A DNA stretch of 64,000 nucleotides from Acidimicrobiia bacterium (GCA_022822905.1 JAJDYE010000017.1:153260-217259); one strand, 5' to 3'; shown: positions 46,305-55,617, numbered from the stretch's first letter. Notes: generated by a model from the letters alone, not told the origin. Translations and numbers: made by a program.

Positions 46305-46389
46305 CGGAGGGGGTGGGATTCGAACCCACGGTGACTTGCGCCACACACGCTTTCCAAGCGTGCCGATTCGGCCGCTCTCGCACCCCTCC
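46305..46389 (-). tRNA. tRNA-Ser (GGA)
   Basis: Minus strand: GGAGGGGTGCGAGAGCGG start, anticodon stem-loop GCTTGGAAAGC with anticodon GGA, long variable arm, GGTTCGAATCC T-arm, acceptor partner CCCCTCC and discriminator G. CCA is not encoded. Confidence 0.95.
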
Positions 46390-46458
46390 GGGAGTTAGGA
46401 AATTTACCGCACACCGACGGGCGGTCCTGTACCGGCTGCCGCTATCCTGGCGACATCT

Positions 46459-46612
46459 GGGCCGTGGGCCCGGTTTGGAATGTGATGGTCGGGTCCTGTG
46501 CAACGCCAGCCCGTGAACCGAGTCAGGGCCGGGAGGCAGCAGCTCTCAGCGGATCCTGGGGTGTGCCGCAGACCGCCTGGCCATCACTTTCGAGACCGGG
46601 AACCCGCGGCCC
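46459..46612 (+). ncRNA. ffs: Signal recognition particle RNA (4.5S), with a long basal stem
   Basis: Contains GCAACGC, then GTCAGGGCCGGGAGGCAGCA (46522-46541) and GTGTGCCG, the conserved SRP RNA pieces including the Ffh-binding domain IV. Outer pairing is strong: GGGCCGTGGG (46459-46468) with CCCGCGGCCC (46603-46612), CCCGGTTT (46469-46476) with AGACCGGG (46593-46600) and GTGATGG (46482-46488) with CCATCAC (46581-46587). A TATCCT box (46443-46448) lies 10 bases before the proposed 5' end. Placement before dnaX and recR is common in actinobacteria. Mature ends are not determined. Confidence 0.88.
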
Positions 46613-46655
46613 GACTGATTCTGCCCGGCTGGGCCTAGCTGTCGCTCAGCCTGAG

Positions 46656-46661
46656 TAAAGT
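46656..46661 (+). promoter_or_regulatory. TAAAGT -10 box, leaderless start of dnaX
   Basis: TAAAGT lies seven bases before the dnaX ATG with no Shine-Dalgarno sequence, indicating transcription starting at the start codon, separate from the SRP RNA promoter. Confidence 0.5.
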
Positions 46662-46668
46662 CGGCACA

Positions 46669-48525
46669 ATGGCCCTTCAGGCGCTCTATCGACGCTATCG
46701 ACCGGGTTCCTTCGCGGAGCTGCGGGGGCAAGAGCCCGTCGTCCGGGCTCTGCAAAATGCGGTCCAACAGGGCCGAGTCGGCCATGCCTACCTGTTCAGC
46801 GGTCCTCGGGGCACCGGGAAGACCAGCACGGCCCGCATCCTGGCCAAGGCCCTCAACTGCACCGACTTGAGCAGCGACGGCGAGCCCTGCGGCAAGTGCC
46901 AGTCGTGCCTGGACATCGCCAACAATGCTTCTTACGACCTCATCGAGCTCGACGCCGCTTCCAACAACAAGGTGGACGACGTCCGCGACCTCATCTCCCG
47001 AGTGGCGATTGGCTCTCCCGGCCAGGCCAAGGTGTATGTGCTGGACGAGGTCCACATGCTCACTCCTGGAGCGGAGAACGCCCTGCTGAAGACACTCGAG
47101 GAGCCCCCCGAACATGTGGTGTTCGTGCTGTGTACCACCGAGCCCCACAAAGTGGTGCCCACCATCCGCAGTCGCACCCAGCACTTGGAGTTCAACCTCA
47201 TCGACGGCGACGTGCTCGCCAACCACGCCCGCTGGGTGGTGGAGCAGGCCGGACTGGAAGTGGACAACGACGCCATCAACCACGCCGTCCACCGGGGGGC
47301 CGGATCGGCTCGCGACACGCTGTCGGCCCTCGATCAGATCGTGGCCGCCGGCGGTGTCGCTGATCGGCTCGACGCGGTGGACGCCATCGTGGAGGCGCTA
47401 GCCGGTCAAGACTACGGCCCCGCATTTGTCGCGGTGCATGAGACACTGCGGTCGGGCCGGGAGCCCCGGATCATCGGAGAGGCCCTCCTCGATCGATTGA
47501 GGAACGCCTTCTTGAGCAAAATGGGCGCCGACTTGAGCCACCTCACCGATGCCCAGCAGGAGACCGCCCGGGCCACCGCCGCGCAGATTCCCCCGGCCGG
47601 GCTCACCCGTGCCTTGGAGGTACTGGGGACCGCCTTGGTGGATATGCGTCAAGCTCCCGATCCCCGGGTGGATTTGGAAGTGGCACTGGGACGACTCACC
47701 CGCCGAGACCTCGACACCGACCTCAGTGCCCTGTTGGAGCGCGTCGAGCGCCTGGAGCGCCACGGTCCTCCCCCGTCCACCTCCTCGACGGGTAGCACCG
47801 ACCCCGCTCCTGACTCCCCGGACTCCTCGCCCAGCAGCAGCCCGAGCAGCGGACATGAGCGGGCCCGAGCCGCCATTGCCCAGCTCCAGGCCAAACAGAC
47901 CGCAGACACCGAGCCGCCTTCGGCGGCATCTGTCCCCCAGGATTCCGATTCCGACGTAGCGTCGGCAGCTGATCGAGCCCCGCGCCCAACGCTGGGAGCA
48001 GTGCGAGCTGGACGAGCGCCTGCGACTTCACCAAGCAGTCCAGAGGCCGCCGGAGCCACCACGGTCACCGACGATTCCGATGCATCCCTGCCCAGTCGAG
48101 AAGAAATGGTCGTGGCCTGGGCCGACGCCATCCTGGGCAACCTTCCCAACCGGGCCCGGATCCGCTTCCAGGCCGGCCGCTTCATCGCCAACGATCCCCG
48201 AAGCGTGGTGTTCGCCCTGTCTGATCAAATCCACCTGGACCGCTGCGAGGAAGTCCGCGAGGCGGTAGACGACGCACTCCGAGAGCACTTCGGACGGCCA
48301 GTGCCGCTGCGTCTGGCCATCGACGACGACAGCACCGCACCGCCTCCCGACATTCAGCCCGCACCGGTGCCTCCCGTCCACGATGAAGTCGAGGCCGTCG
48401 ATCCCGATGGGCTGATCGACGAGGAGACTGCCACCAAAGAGGCCATTTCCAAACTCATGGCGGCATTTCCCGACTCCGAACTCGTCACCTTCGATCCGCC
48501 CGCCGCGAGCAGCCAGCAGGGGTAG
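46669..48525 (+). CDS. dnaX: DNA polymerase III subunit gamma/tau
   Basis: Clamp-loader ATPase (618 aa). AAA+ domain: [20 protein letters not shown], Walker [21 protein letters not shown] near residue 44, zinc module [10 protein letters not shown], Walker [10 protein letters not shown] near residue 123, and sensor 1 region [18 protein letters not shown]. Domain III continues to about residue 355. A low-complexity Ser/Pro/Asp/Glu linker (about 365-475) precedes a C-terminal tau-like domain. No slippery sequence for a gamma frameshift product was noticed. Followed two bases later by recR; the ybaB gene usually between them is missing. Confidence 0.94.
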   Translation: MALQALYRRYRPGSFAELRGQEPVVRALQNAVQQGRVGHAYLFSGPRGTGKTSTARILAKALNCTDLSSDGEPCGKCQSCLDIANNASYDLIELDAASNNKVDDVRDLISRVAIGSPGQAKVYVLDEVHMLTPGAENALLKTLEEPPEHVVFVLCTTEPHKVVPTIRSRTQHLEFNLIDGDVLANHARWVVEQAGLEVDNDAINHAVHRGAGSARDTLSALDQIVAAGGVADRLDAVDAIVEALAGQDYGPAFVAVHETLRSGREPRIIGEALLDRLRNAFLSKMGADLSHLTDAQQETARATAAQIPPAGLTRALEVLGTALVDMRQAPDPRVDLEVALGRLTRRDLDTDLSALLERVERLERHGPPPSTSSTGSTDPAPDSPDSSPSSSPSSGHERARAAIAQLQAKQTADTEPPSAASVPQDSDSDVASAADRAPRPTLGAVRAGRAPATSPSSPEAAGATTVTDDSDASLPSREEMVVAWADAILGNLPNRARIRFQAGRFIANDPRSVVFALSDQIHLDRCEEVREAVDDALREHFGRPVPLRLAIDDDSTAPPPDIQPAPVPPVHDEVEAVDPDGLIDEETATKEAISKLMAAFPDSELVTFDPPAASSQQG

Positions 48526-48527
48526 TC

Positions 48528-49148
48528 ATGGACAGTGCAAGCAGCGTCTATACCGCCCCGGTCCAGGTGCTGATCGACGAGTTGGGCCGCCTGCCGGGCA
48601 TTGGCCCCAAATCGGCGCAGCGCATCGCCTTCCATATGCTGAAGGTGTCCGAGCAAGATGCGCTGAGGCTGGCTGACGCCATCAAGGAGGCCAAGGCCCG
48701 AATTCAGTTCTGCCAGCGGTGCTTCAATATCAGCGAGCACTCCGAATGCGAGCTGTGCGCTGACCATCGCCGCGACCCGGCGGTCTTGTGCGTGGTGGAG
48801 GAGCCTCGCGACATTGTGGCCCTGGAGAAGACCCGGGAGTTCCGCGGCCGGTACCACGTGCTCGGCGGGGCCATCAGCCCCATTGAGGGCATCGGCCCCG
48901 AGCAACTCCGTGTCAAAGAGCTGCTGGCCCGCATCAACGACGAAAGCGTCACCGAGGTCATCTGCTGCACCAACCCCAACATCGAGGGCGAGGCCACTGC
49001 CATGTACCTGGCCCGCCTCATCGAGCCGCTCGGGGTGGCCGTGACCCGAATCGCCAGCGGCCTCCCCGTGGGCGGTGATCTGGAATACGCCGACGAGCTG
49101 ACCCTCAGCCGCGCCTTGGAGGGCCGTCAGCGCATCTCAGCAGGCTGA
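48528..49148 (+). CDS. recR: Recombination protein RecR
   Basis: RecFOR-pathway loader of RecA (206 aa). It has the helix-hairpin-helix [20 protein letters not shown], a C4 zinc finger (CQRCFNI and CELCADH near residues 64-85), and the Toprim domain with [20 protein letters not shown] and [19 protein letters not shown]. The C-terminus [20 protein letters not shown] is highly conserved. ATG 48528 is used. Confidence 0.95.
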   Translation: MDSASSVYTAPVQVLIDELGRLPGIGPKSAQRIAFHMLKVSEQDALRLADAIKEAKARIQFCQRCFNISEHSECELCADHRRDPAVLCVVEEPRDIVALEKTREFRGRYHVLGGAISPIEGIGPEQLRVKELLARINDESVTEVICCTNPNIEGEATAMYLARLIEPLGVAVTRIASGLPVGGDLEYADELTLSRALEGRQRISAG

Positions 49149-49173
49149 AAGACCAGTCTGCAAACGCAAGACA

Positions 49174-49225
49174 CCGCCTTAGCGAGTCGGGCGGGGGGCA
49201 TTGGGAACCGACACGCATAAGGCGG
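49174..49225 (+). terminator. Strong hairpin after recR
   Basis: CCGCCTTA (49174-49181) pairs with TAAGGCGG (49218-49225); the stem extends inward by GCGAGTCGG against CCGACACGC with one mismatch and one bulged base, giving about 16 pairs. It lies 26 bases after the recR stop and is followed by CGCTTGTTTGTTG. Likely terminator of dnaX-recR. Confidence 0.6.
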
Positions 49226-49246
49226 CGCTTGTTTGTTGCAATTACA

Positions 49247-49290
49247 TTACAAAGATGACGAAACGAAGTCAAGTCATCTTGGGTTTGTAA
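49247..49290 (-). terminator. Hairpin terminator after the thiolase gene
   Basis: On the minus strand TTACAAA..GATGAC pairs with GTCATC..TTTGTAA (49254-49259 with 49273-49278, and 49247-49253 with 49284-49290, a five-base bulge between). It directly follows the thiolase stop and reads into TTTGTAATGTAA. The sequence is much more AT-rich than its surroundings. Confidence 0.5.
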
Positions 49291-49293
49291 CAA

Positions 49294-50472
49294 TCAAACT
49301 TCTACTAGGAGCGCGTCCCCCTGGCCGCCGCCGCCGCACAGCGCAGCTGCCCCTAAGCCGCCGCCCCGACGGCGGAGCTCGTGCAACAAAGCAAGCACGA
49401 TGCGGTTTCCACTGGCTCCGATGGGGTGGCCCAAGGCAATGGCCCCGCCGTTCACATTCACCACATCGTCGGAAATCCCCAGGTCGGCCATCGATGCCAG
49501 GGCCACCGCGGCAAACGCTTCGTTGATCTCAAACAGGTCCACGTCGCCCAGGCTCCGATCGGCCGACTTGAGCGCCTGGAAAATGGCCCGCGACGGCTGA
49601 GTGAGCAGCGAGGGATCGGGTCCAGCCACCTGGCCGTAGCCAACATAGGCGCCCAGCGGTTCCACGCCGAGTTGCTCAGCCCGCTCCCGACTGGCCACCA
49701 CCAGCGCGCTGGCCCCGTCGGAGATCTGTGAGGCGTTGCCCGCAGTGATGTTGCCCGATTCGGCGAACGCCGGGCGCAGTCGGCCCAGCGACTCGGCGGT
49801 GGCATCGGTGCGCACCCCTTCATCGGCCGGCACCGTCACTGGATCGCCACGGCGCTGGGGCACCTCTACCGGCACCACCTCGTCGTCGAACCGGCCGGCG
49901 GCCGCAGCGGCCGCAGCCCGCTGATGCGACTGGGCCGAGAAGGCATCCTGGGGCTCACGGGGCAGTCCGCTCGACGCGGCGTACTTCTCGGTACCTGTCC
50001 CCATGGCACAGTGATCGAAAGCGCAGAACAGCCCGTCGTACATCATGGAGTCCACCAGGTCGCCGTCGCCCAGGCGATAGCCCTCACGAGCCTTGGTCAA
50101 CAGGTAGGGCGCCTTGGTCATCGACTCCATGCCTCCGGCCACCACGATTTCGGCGTCGCCCGCGGTGATCATCTGGTGGGCCAGGTAAACGGTGTTGATG
50201 CCCGACAGGCACACCTTGTTCACCGTGGTAGCAGGCACCGTCATCGGGATGCCCGCCCCCACCGCTGCCTGTCGAGCCGTGGCCTGACCCTCACCGGCCA
50301 ACAGCACTTGACCCATGAACACGTAGTCCACCTGCTCGGGGGCCACGCCCGCCCTCTCCAGCGCGGCCCGAATGGCCAGCGCCCCCAGCTCGGTCCCCCG
50401 AAACGACGCCAGCCCGCCCGACATCTTTCCGATGGGCGTGCGGGCACCGGCCAAGATCGCCGTTTCGCTCAT
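49294..50472 (-). CDS. Acetyl-CoA C-acetyltransferase (thiolase)
   Basis: Thiolase (392 aa). The nucleophile Cys is in TTVNKVCLSGINTVYLAHQM near residue 88; the second active-site part is GGAIALGHPIGASGNRI (His near 347) and the proton-donor Cys in AALCGGGGQGDALLVEV near residue 380. INEAFAAVALA is also typical. Biosynthetic versus degradative role cannot be decided; carboxylase and methylmalonyl-CoA mutase genes nearby suggest acyl-CoA metabolism. Confidence 0.93.
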   Translation of the reverse strand: MSETAILAGARTPIGKMSGGLASFRGTELGALAIRAALERAGVAPEQVDYVFMGQVLLAGEGQATARQAAVGAGIPMTVPATTVNKVCLSGINTVYLAHQMITAGDAEIVVAGGMESMTKAPYLLTKAREGYRLGDGDLVDSMMYDGLFCAFDHCAMGTGTEKYAASSGLPREPQDAFSAQSHQRAAAAAAAGRFDDEVVPVEVPQRRGDPVTVPADEGVRTDATAESLGRLRPAFAESGNITAGNASQISDGASALVVASRERAEQLGVEPLGAYVGYGQVAGPDPSLLTQPSRAIFQALKSADRSLGDVDLFEINEAFAAVALASMADLGISDDVVNVNGGAIALGHPIGASGNRIVLALLHELRRRGGGLGAAALCGGGGQGDALLVEV

Positions 50473-50512
50473 TGCCTCTCCCTTGTCTGTTCGCCTTCGA
50501 TGCCGAACAGGA

Positions 50513-50518
50513 TACGGT
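50513..50518 (+). promoter_or_regulatory. TACGGT -10 box, leaderless start of the exonuclease gene
   Basis: TACGGT is six bases before the GTG start at 50525 in the short gap between divergent genes. No ribosome binding site is present. Confidence 0.4.
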
Positions 50519-50524
50519 CGCGAC

Positions 50525-51400
50525 GTGCGGGTCCACCTTGTTGACGGGACATATGAGCTGTTCCGCTACCACTTCTCCCCGGGCAACCGCGACGCCGAAC
50601 GGGGAGCGGCCCGGGGCGTGGTACACAGCATGTTCCAGCTGGTGGACGACGGGGCCACCCACATCGGAATAGCCACCGATCAGGTGATCGAGTCGTTCCG
50701 CAACAAACTGTGGCCCGGCTACAAGACCGGCGAAGGGGTGCCCCCGGAGCTGATGGCCCAGTTCCCCTTGGTGGAGGAGGCTCTAGCCGCCGCCGGTTTC
50801 TGCATCTGGCCCATGGTCAAGCACGAGGCCGACGACGCGATGGGCGCTGCGGCCCGCAAGGCCGCTCTGGCTCCTGAAGTGGAGCAGGTGCTGATCTGCA
50901 CTCCCGACAAAGACCTGGCCCAATGCGTCACCGCCGATGGGCGCATCGTGCAGTACGACCGCCGCCAGCAGAAGCTCATCGACCACCAAGGGGTGGTGGA
51001 CAAGTTCGGGGTTGTACCCGAGTCGATCCCCGACTACCTGGCCCTGGTGGGAGACACCGCCGACGGCTTCCCCGGCCTGGCCGGCTGGGGCGCCCGCTCC
51101 ACCGCAACGGTGCTGTCCCACTACATCCACTTGGAGAACATCCCCCACGCTGTCGGCCAGTGGGAGGTGAGCGTGCGGGGTTCGGCCAAGCTGGCCGCCA
51201 CCCTGGCCGAGAATCGGGAGTTGGCCATGCTGTTCCGCCGCATCGCCACCATCGACGACGGTGCCCCGACGTTTGATGGCCTCGACGAATTAGAGTGGGC
51301 CGGCCCCACCCCGGAGTTCCCCGAGCTGATGAGCAGATTGGGCGGCGACCATTTTGTTGAGCGGGCCGACGACCTGAAGCGCCGATTGGGAAAGACCTGA
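50525..51400 (+). CDS. Stand-alone 5'-3' exonuclease (PolA N-terminal domain-like)
   Basis: FEN-type nuclease (291 aa) without a polymerase domain. Acidic metal-binding residues are recognisable: VHLVDGTYELFRYHF near residue 4, KHEADDAMGAAARKA near 102, and CTPDKDLAQCV near 127, followed by a helix-hairpin-helix region FGVVPESIPDYLALVGDTAD and GFPGLAGWGARSTATVL. The GTG at 50525 gives the family start. Could remove RNA primers or flaps. Followed 14 bases later by the NMO-like gene. Confidence 0.85.
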   Translation: MRVHLVDGTYELFRYHFSPGNRDAERGAARGVVHSMFQLVDDGATHIGIATDQVIESFRNKLWPGYKTGEGVPPELMAQFPLVEEALAAAGFCIWPMVKHEADDAMGAAARKAALAPEVEQVLICTPDKDLAQCVTADGRIVQYDRRQQKLIDHQGVVDKFGVVPESIPDYLALVGDTADGFPGLAGWGARSTATVLSHYIHLENIPHAVGQWEVSVRGSAKLAATLAENRELAMLFRRIATIDDGAPTFDGLDELEWAGPTPEFPELMSRLGGDHFVERADDLKRRLGKT

Positions 51401-51414
51401 AAGGAAGACCAGAT

Positions 51415-52551
51415 ATGCGTACTGCCGTCACCGAGATATTTGACATCGAGTTCCCGATACTGGCCTTTACCCACTGCCGCGATGTGGCCGCCGAGGTCAG
51501 CCGGGCCGGTGGATTGGGCGTGCTGGGCGTTGTCGGACACACCGAGGAAGATTTGGAAACCGATCTGGCTTGGATCCAAGAGCAGGTCGGCGACCGCCCC
51601 TTCGGCGTCGATCTTGTCGTTCCCGCCCGCTACGAGGGGGTGGAACAGGGCGGACTGGACGTGGAGCAGGCCCACTCGCTCATCCCCGATGAGCACCGGC
51701 AATTTCTCGACGAGTTGCTCGAGCGCTATGACGTGCCGCCGCTGCCACCCGACGACAGCTCAGCCCGGGACTGGGGTCCCGCGGCCCCGCTTTCGGGCCG
51801 CCGGGCCGGTCGCCAACTCGAGATCGCCTTGGCCTACCAACCTGCGCTGGTAGCCAACGCGCTGGGCCCGCCTCCCCCGGAGATGATCGCCCAGAGCCAT
51901 GCCGCCGGCGCCCGGGTCGCCGCCCTGGCCGGCCGGGCCGCCCACGCCGAGCGCCATGTGGCCGCCGGCGTCGACATCATTGTCGCTCAGGGATACGAGG
52001 CTGGCGGCCACACCGGAGAGGTGGGCTCGATGGTTCTCATCCCCGAGGTAGTGGACGCGGTAGCCCCCGTGCCGGTGTTGGGCGCCGGGGGTATCGGCCG
52101 AGGGCGCCAAATGGCCGCAGCCATGGCACTGGGGGCCCAGGGGGCATGGTGCGGCTCGGTGTGGCTTACCACCGAGGAGGCTGAAACCCACCCCGCGGTC
52201 AAACAGAAGTTCCTGGCTGCTGGATCGTCTGACACGGAACGGTCCCGCACCATCACCGGCAAGCCGGCCCGGATGCTGCGCTCGGCCTGGACCGAGGAGT
52301 GGAACCGGACCGATACCCCCGACCCTCTCCCCATGCCGCTTCAGATCATGCTGACCGGCGAGCCCCGCCGCCGCATCGACCGGGTGGCCCACCACCCCGG
52401 CAGCGGTGCCGAGAAGCTGACCAACTATTTCGTCGGCCAAATCGTGGGTGCCATGAACCAATCCCTGCCCACCCGCCAAGTGGTCTACAACCTCGTCGAG
52501 GAGTTCATCGAGGCCGTGGAAGGCCTCCAGTCTCAACTCGACGACGGATAG
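51415..52551 (+). CDS. Nitronate monooxygenase-like FMN enzyme
   Basis: 2-nitropropane dioxygenase/enoyl reductase-like TIM barrel (378 aa). FDIEFPILAFTHCRDVAAEV at the start, then VDIIVAQGYEAGGHTGEVGS near residue 183 and VPVLGAGGIGRGRQMAAAMA near 218, which bind FMN. The C-terminal part includes MLRSAWTEEW. Typical NMO has a start Pro-rich loop with APM; here the segment is FPILAFTH, so substrate may differ. AAGGAAGACC precedes the ATG. Confidence 0.85.
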   Translation: MRTAVTEIFDIEFPILAFTHCRDVAAEVSRAGGLGVLGVVGHTEEDLETDLAWIQEQVGDRPFGVDLVVPARYEGVEQGGLDVEQAHSLIPDEHRQFLDELLERYDVPPLPPDDSSARDWGPAAPLSGRRAGRQLEIALAYQPALVANALGPPPPEMIAQSHAAGARVAALAGRAAHAERHVAAGVDIIVAQGYEAGGHTGEVGSMVLIPEVVDAVAPVPVLGAGGIGRGRQMAAAMALGAQGAWCGSVWLTTEEAETHPAVKQKFLAAGSSDTERSRTITGKPARMLRSAWTEEWNRTDTPDPLPMPLQIMLTGEPRRRIDRVAHHPGSGAEKLTNYFVGQIVGAMNQSLPTRQVVYNLVEEFIEAVEGLQSQLDDG

Positions 52552-53126
52552 AGGAGCGCTAGCGCCTCATCAATCGAACGCGCCCGCTGGATGATCCCCG
52601 CCTTCTCGGGCTTGATGAACCCAACATCGACAAGCTGTTGGTGAAACGCGGCCAACGGCTCCCAGAACCCATCCTCATCCAACAGCACGACCGGCTTGTA
52701 CCGCCCGCCCTCGTGCAGCCCCAGCTGCGTCCAGGTGGCTGCTTCGAACAACTCCTCCTGCGTCCCCAACCCGCCCGGCAGGGCGCAGAACCCGTCCGAC
52801 AGCGAGTACATGAGCTGCTTGCGCTCGTGCATATCGGCCACCAGGTGCAGTTCGGTCAGCCCCTGATGGGCCACTTCAATCTCGTCCAGGAAGTTGGGGA
52901 TCACCCCGATCACCTCGCCGCCCGCGGCCATGGTCGCGTCGGCCATCACCCCCATGAGCCCGACCCGCCCCCCGCCGAACACCACCCCAATGCCCTCGCC
53001 AGCCAGCCGCCGCCCCAAATCAGCCGCCAATTCCGCAAACCCCGCCTCAGTTCCCCGCGACGAGCTGCAAAATACCGCCACCCGCCTCTGCCCTGAATCC
53101 AAAGCCACGAGAGTGAGGCTACCCAT
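52533..53126 (-). CDS. LOG-family protein (TIGR00730)
   Basis: Rossmann-fold LOG-family protein (197 aa), related to cytokinin riboside 5'-monophosphate phosphoribohydrolase. The family signature is complete: GGGRVGLMGVMADA near residue 50 and ALPGGLGTQEELFEAATWTQ near residue 114 (PGGxGTxxE). AVFCSSSRG is at the start. ATG 53126 with GGGG just upstream gives the normal length; the long upstream open frame is not coding. Overlaps the NMO-like gene end by 19 bases (convergent). Likely nucleotide hydrolase or salvage enzyme. Confidence 0.87.
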   Translation of the reverse strand: MGSLTLVALDSGQRRVAVFCSSSRGTEAGFAELAADLGRRLAGEGIGVVFGGGRVGLMGVMADATMAAGGEVIGVIPNFLDEIEVAHQGLTELHLVADMHERKQLMYSLSDGFCALPGGLGTQEELFEAATWTQLGLHEGGRYKPVVLLDEDGFWEPLAAFHQQLVDVGFIKPEKAGIIQRARSIDEALALLYPSSS

Positions 53127-53214
53127 CCCCAAACGCAAATGAGCGATTACGTTCCCGCCGGAGGATCGCAACGACACGCTCAACCACCCAGACCCCATGT
53201 AGCCTGTCACCACA

Positions 53215-54771
53215 ATGGCCGAGCACTCGATGAAGGACCGCCTCAACGACTTGGAGCGCCGCAAGCACGAGGCCCTCCACGCCGGACCCCAGCGGGCGGT
53301 CGACCGCCAGCACGACAAGGGCAAGATGCTGGCCCGGGAGCGCATCGAGTACCTGCTCGACGACGGCTCCTTCCACGAGCTCGACATGCTGGCCCGCCAC
53401 CGAGCCCTGGACAGTGGAATCGAGGAGCGGCCCTACACCGACGGGGTGATCACCGGTTGGGGCACCATCGACGGCCGCAAGGTGTTCCTGTTTGCCCAAG
53501 ACTTCACCGTGTTCGGCGGCGCGCTGGGCGAGGTGTTCGCCGAGAAGATCCATAAGGTGATGGACCTGGCCCTATCAGTAGGCGCTCCCATGATCGGTCT
53601 CAACGACGGGGCCGGGGCCCGCATTCAAGAGGGGGTGGTGTCGCTCGACTCCTACGGCGGCATCTTCCACCGCAACGTGAAGTCCTCCGGCGTCATCCCC
53701 CAGATCAGCGTGATCTTGGGGCCGTGCGCAGGCGGGGCGGTGTACAGCCCGGCCATGACCGATTTCGTGTTCATGGTGGCCGAGAAATCGCACATGTTCA
53801 TCACCGGTCCCGACGTAGTGAAGACCGTTACCGGCGAAGAGGTCACCCTGGAGGATCTGGGCGGGGCCCGCTCCCACTCCACCAAGTCGGGGGTGGCCAC
53901 CTTTGTGGGCCAAACCGAGGAGGAGGTGCTTGATGAAGTTCGTTTCCTGATCAGCCACCTCCCGCCCAACAACCTGGAGGAGCCCCCGCGGATCGATGCC
54001 ACCGACGATCCCGAGCGGCTCACCCCCGAGCTGCGCGACATCATGCCCGACAGCCCCAACCTGCCCTACGACATGCGCCAGGTGATCCAGGGGGTGGTGG
54101 ACGACGGTGAGTTCATGGAGTACCACGCCCACTGGGCCCAGTCCATCGTGTGCGGCTTCGCCCGGCTCAACGGCTACACCGTGGGCGTGGTGGGCAACCA
54201 GCCGATGGTGCTGGCCGGCGTGCTCGACATCGAGTCGTCGTCAAAAGCGGCCCGGTTCGTGCGGACCTGCGACGCCTTCAACATCCCGCTGCTGACCCTG
54301 GTGGACGTGCCCGGCTTCTTGCCCGGTGTCGATCAAGAGCACGGCGGCATCATCCGCCACGGGGCCAAGCTGCTGTACGCCTATTGCGAGGCCACCGTGC
54401 CCCGCATCCAAGTCATCACCCGCAAGGCCTATGGCGGTGCTTACGTGGTGATGGACTCCAAGTCGGTGGGCTCCGATCTGTCGTTCGCCTGGCCGGGCGC
54501 CGAATTGGCTGTGATGGGCCCGCAGGGGGCTGTGGAGATCATCTACCGCCGCGAGCTCCAGTCCGCCGCCGATCCCGTGACCCGTCGGGCTGAGTTGGTG
54601 GACGACTACACCGAGCGCTACGCCAACCCCTACATCGCGGCCGAGCGGGGCTATATCGACGATGTGATCGACCCCGCCGACACCCGCCGCCTGGTGATCG
54701 CCGGTTTCGAGATGCTGCGCTCCAAGCGAGAGGAGCTGCTGCCTCGCAAGCACGGGATCATCCCGCTCTAG
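53215..54771 (+). CDS. pccB: Acyl-CoA carboxylase beta subunit (propionyl-CoA type)
   Basis: Carboxyltransferase subunit (518 aa) of the actinobacterial acyl-CoA carboxylases that use acetyl- and/or propionyl-CoA. The start KDRLNDLERRKHEALHAG, GKMLARERIEYLLDDGSFHE, NDGAGARIQEGVVSLDSYGG, and the oxyanion-hole glycines in GPCAGGAVYSPAMTDF are typical; the second crotonase half includes DVPGFLPGVDQEHGGIIRHG and RKAYGGAYVVMDSKSVGSD. TAGCCT nine bases before the ATG suggests a promoter close to the start. An epsilon-like subunit follows. The biotin-carrying alpha subunit is not in the window. Confidence 0.93.
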   Translation: MAEHSMKDRLNDLERRKHEALHAGPQRAVDRQHDKGKMLARERIEYLLDDGSFHELDMLARHRALDSGIEERPYTDGVITGWGTIDGRKVFLFAQDFTVFGGALGEVFAEKIHKVMDLALSVGAPMIGLNDGAGARIQEGVVSLDSYGGIFHRNVKSSGVIPQISVILGPCAGGAVYSPAMTDFVFMVAEKSHMFITGPDVVKTVTGEEVTLEDLGGARSHSTKSGVATFVGQTEEEVLDEVRFLISHLPPNNLEEPPRIDATDDPERLTPELRDIMPDSPNLPYDMRQVIQGVVDDGEFMEYHAHWAQSIVCGFARLNGYTVGVVGNQPMVLAGVLDIESSSKAARFVRTCDAFNIPLLTLVDVPGFLPGVDQEHGGIIRHGAKLLYAYCEATVPRIQVITRKAYGGAYVVMDSKSVGSDLSFAWPGAELAVMGPQGAVEIIYRRELQSAADPVTRRAELVDDYTERYANPYIAAERGYIDDVIDPADTRRLVIAGFEMLRSKREELLPRKHGIIPL

Positions 54772-54829
54772 TCCGCAAGCGCGGAAAAATCACTCCGGCG
54801 TTACCCAAGAGACCAGCTAGAACAGCCTC

Positions 54830-55024
54830 ATGAGCCTCATCCAGATCACCCCGCAGCCCACTGATGCCGAAGTGGCTGCCATTCTGGTCGCCTACGAGGC
54901 CCTCTGGCCTCGCCCCGCGGCCGTCGAGGTTCCGGCGCCTTCCGCACCCCGCTGGCGGTTCAGCGGCCGATGGTGGAGCGCCCCCTCAGCAACTCGCAAA
55001 CAGCGGCAGTCATTGAAGCGATGA
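54830..55024 (+). CDS. Acyl-CoA carboxylase epsilon subunit
   Basis: 64-residue protein with the AccE pattern: ITPQPTDAEVAAILVAYEAL at the N-terminus, a Pro/Ala linker, and a C-terminal WRFSGRWWSAP. Epsilon subunits help assemble actinobacterial alpha-beta carboxylases. Position 58 bases after the beta gene supports the call. Its stop overlaps the MOSC gene ATG as ATGA. Confidence 0.8.
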   Translation: MSLIQITPQPTDAEVAAILVAYEALWPRPAAVEVPAPSAPRWRFSGRWWSAPSATRKQRQSLKR

Positions 55025-55587
55025 CCACCGACCCGGCCCACCACCGCACTGCCGAGGAACTGGAAGCCGCCCTCGACCACATCCGCCAAGCGCCATCCGA
55101 CCACGGCACGCTGGAGCTGATTGTGCGCCGTCCCGCGGTGGATGAGCGCGAGGTCCTGGAAGTCGGCCATCTCAGTTTGGAGGAGGGCTTGGTGGGCGAT
55201 ACCTGGGCCCAGCGCGGCTCATCGAAAACGCCCGACGGCGGACCCCTCCTCGACGCCCAGATCAACATCATGAACGCTCGGACCATCGCCGCGGTGGCCG
55301 GTCCCGTCGACCGCTGGGCCCTGGCCGGCGATCAGCTCTACATCGATCTCGACATCAGCACCGAAACCCTGCCCCCCGGCACTCGCCTCGCCCTCGGCGA
55401 CGCCGTGATCGAGGTCACCGCCGAACCCCACACCGGCTGTCAGAAGTTCTCCTCCCGGTTCGGCCTCGCCGCCCTCCGCTTCGTCAACTCCCCCACCGGC
55501 CGCGCCCTCAACCTCCGCGGCATCAACGCCCGAGTTGTCCACCCCGGCCCCATCCACCAAGGCGACTCAGTTACCCGCCACAACTAA
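55021..55587 (+). CDS. MOSC-domain protein
   Basis: 188-residue protein with a MOSC domain, the module that binds sulfur or molybdenum cofactor ligands in MoCo sulfurases and YiiM/mARC proteins. The conserved Cys is in PHTGCQKFSSRFGLAALRFV near residue 140; ALNLRGINARVVHPG follows, and GDQLYIDLDISTETLPPGTR precedes. ATG 55021 couples to the epsilon gene by ATGA; ATG 54970 is less likely. Function unknown. A structured GC-rich gap follows. Confidence 0.83.
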   Translation: MTTDPAHHRTAEELEAALDHIRQAPSDHGTLELIVRRPAVDEREVLEVGHLSLEEGLVGDTWAQRGSSKTPDGGPLLDAQINIMNARTIAAVAGPVDRWALAGDQLYIDLDISTETLPPGTRLALGDAVIEVTAEPHTGCQKFSSRFGLAALRFVNSPTGRALNLRGINARVVHPGPIHQGDSVTRHN

Positions 55588-55617
55588 CTCTCTTCCCCAA
55601 AAAAAGGAGAGCTGGTG

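Noticed and set aside
47760..48080. Possible frameshift signal in dnaX for a gamma product
   Set aside because: No A-rich slippery heptamer was found; the Ser/Pro-rich region is an ordinary linker.
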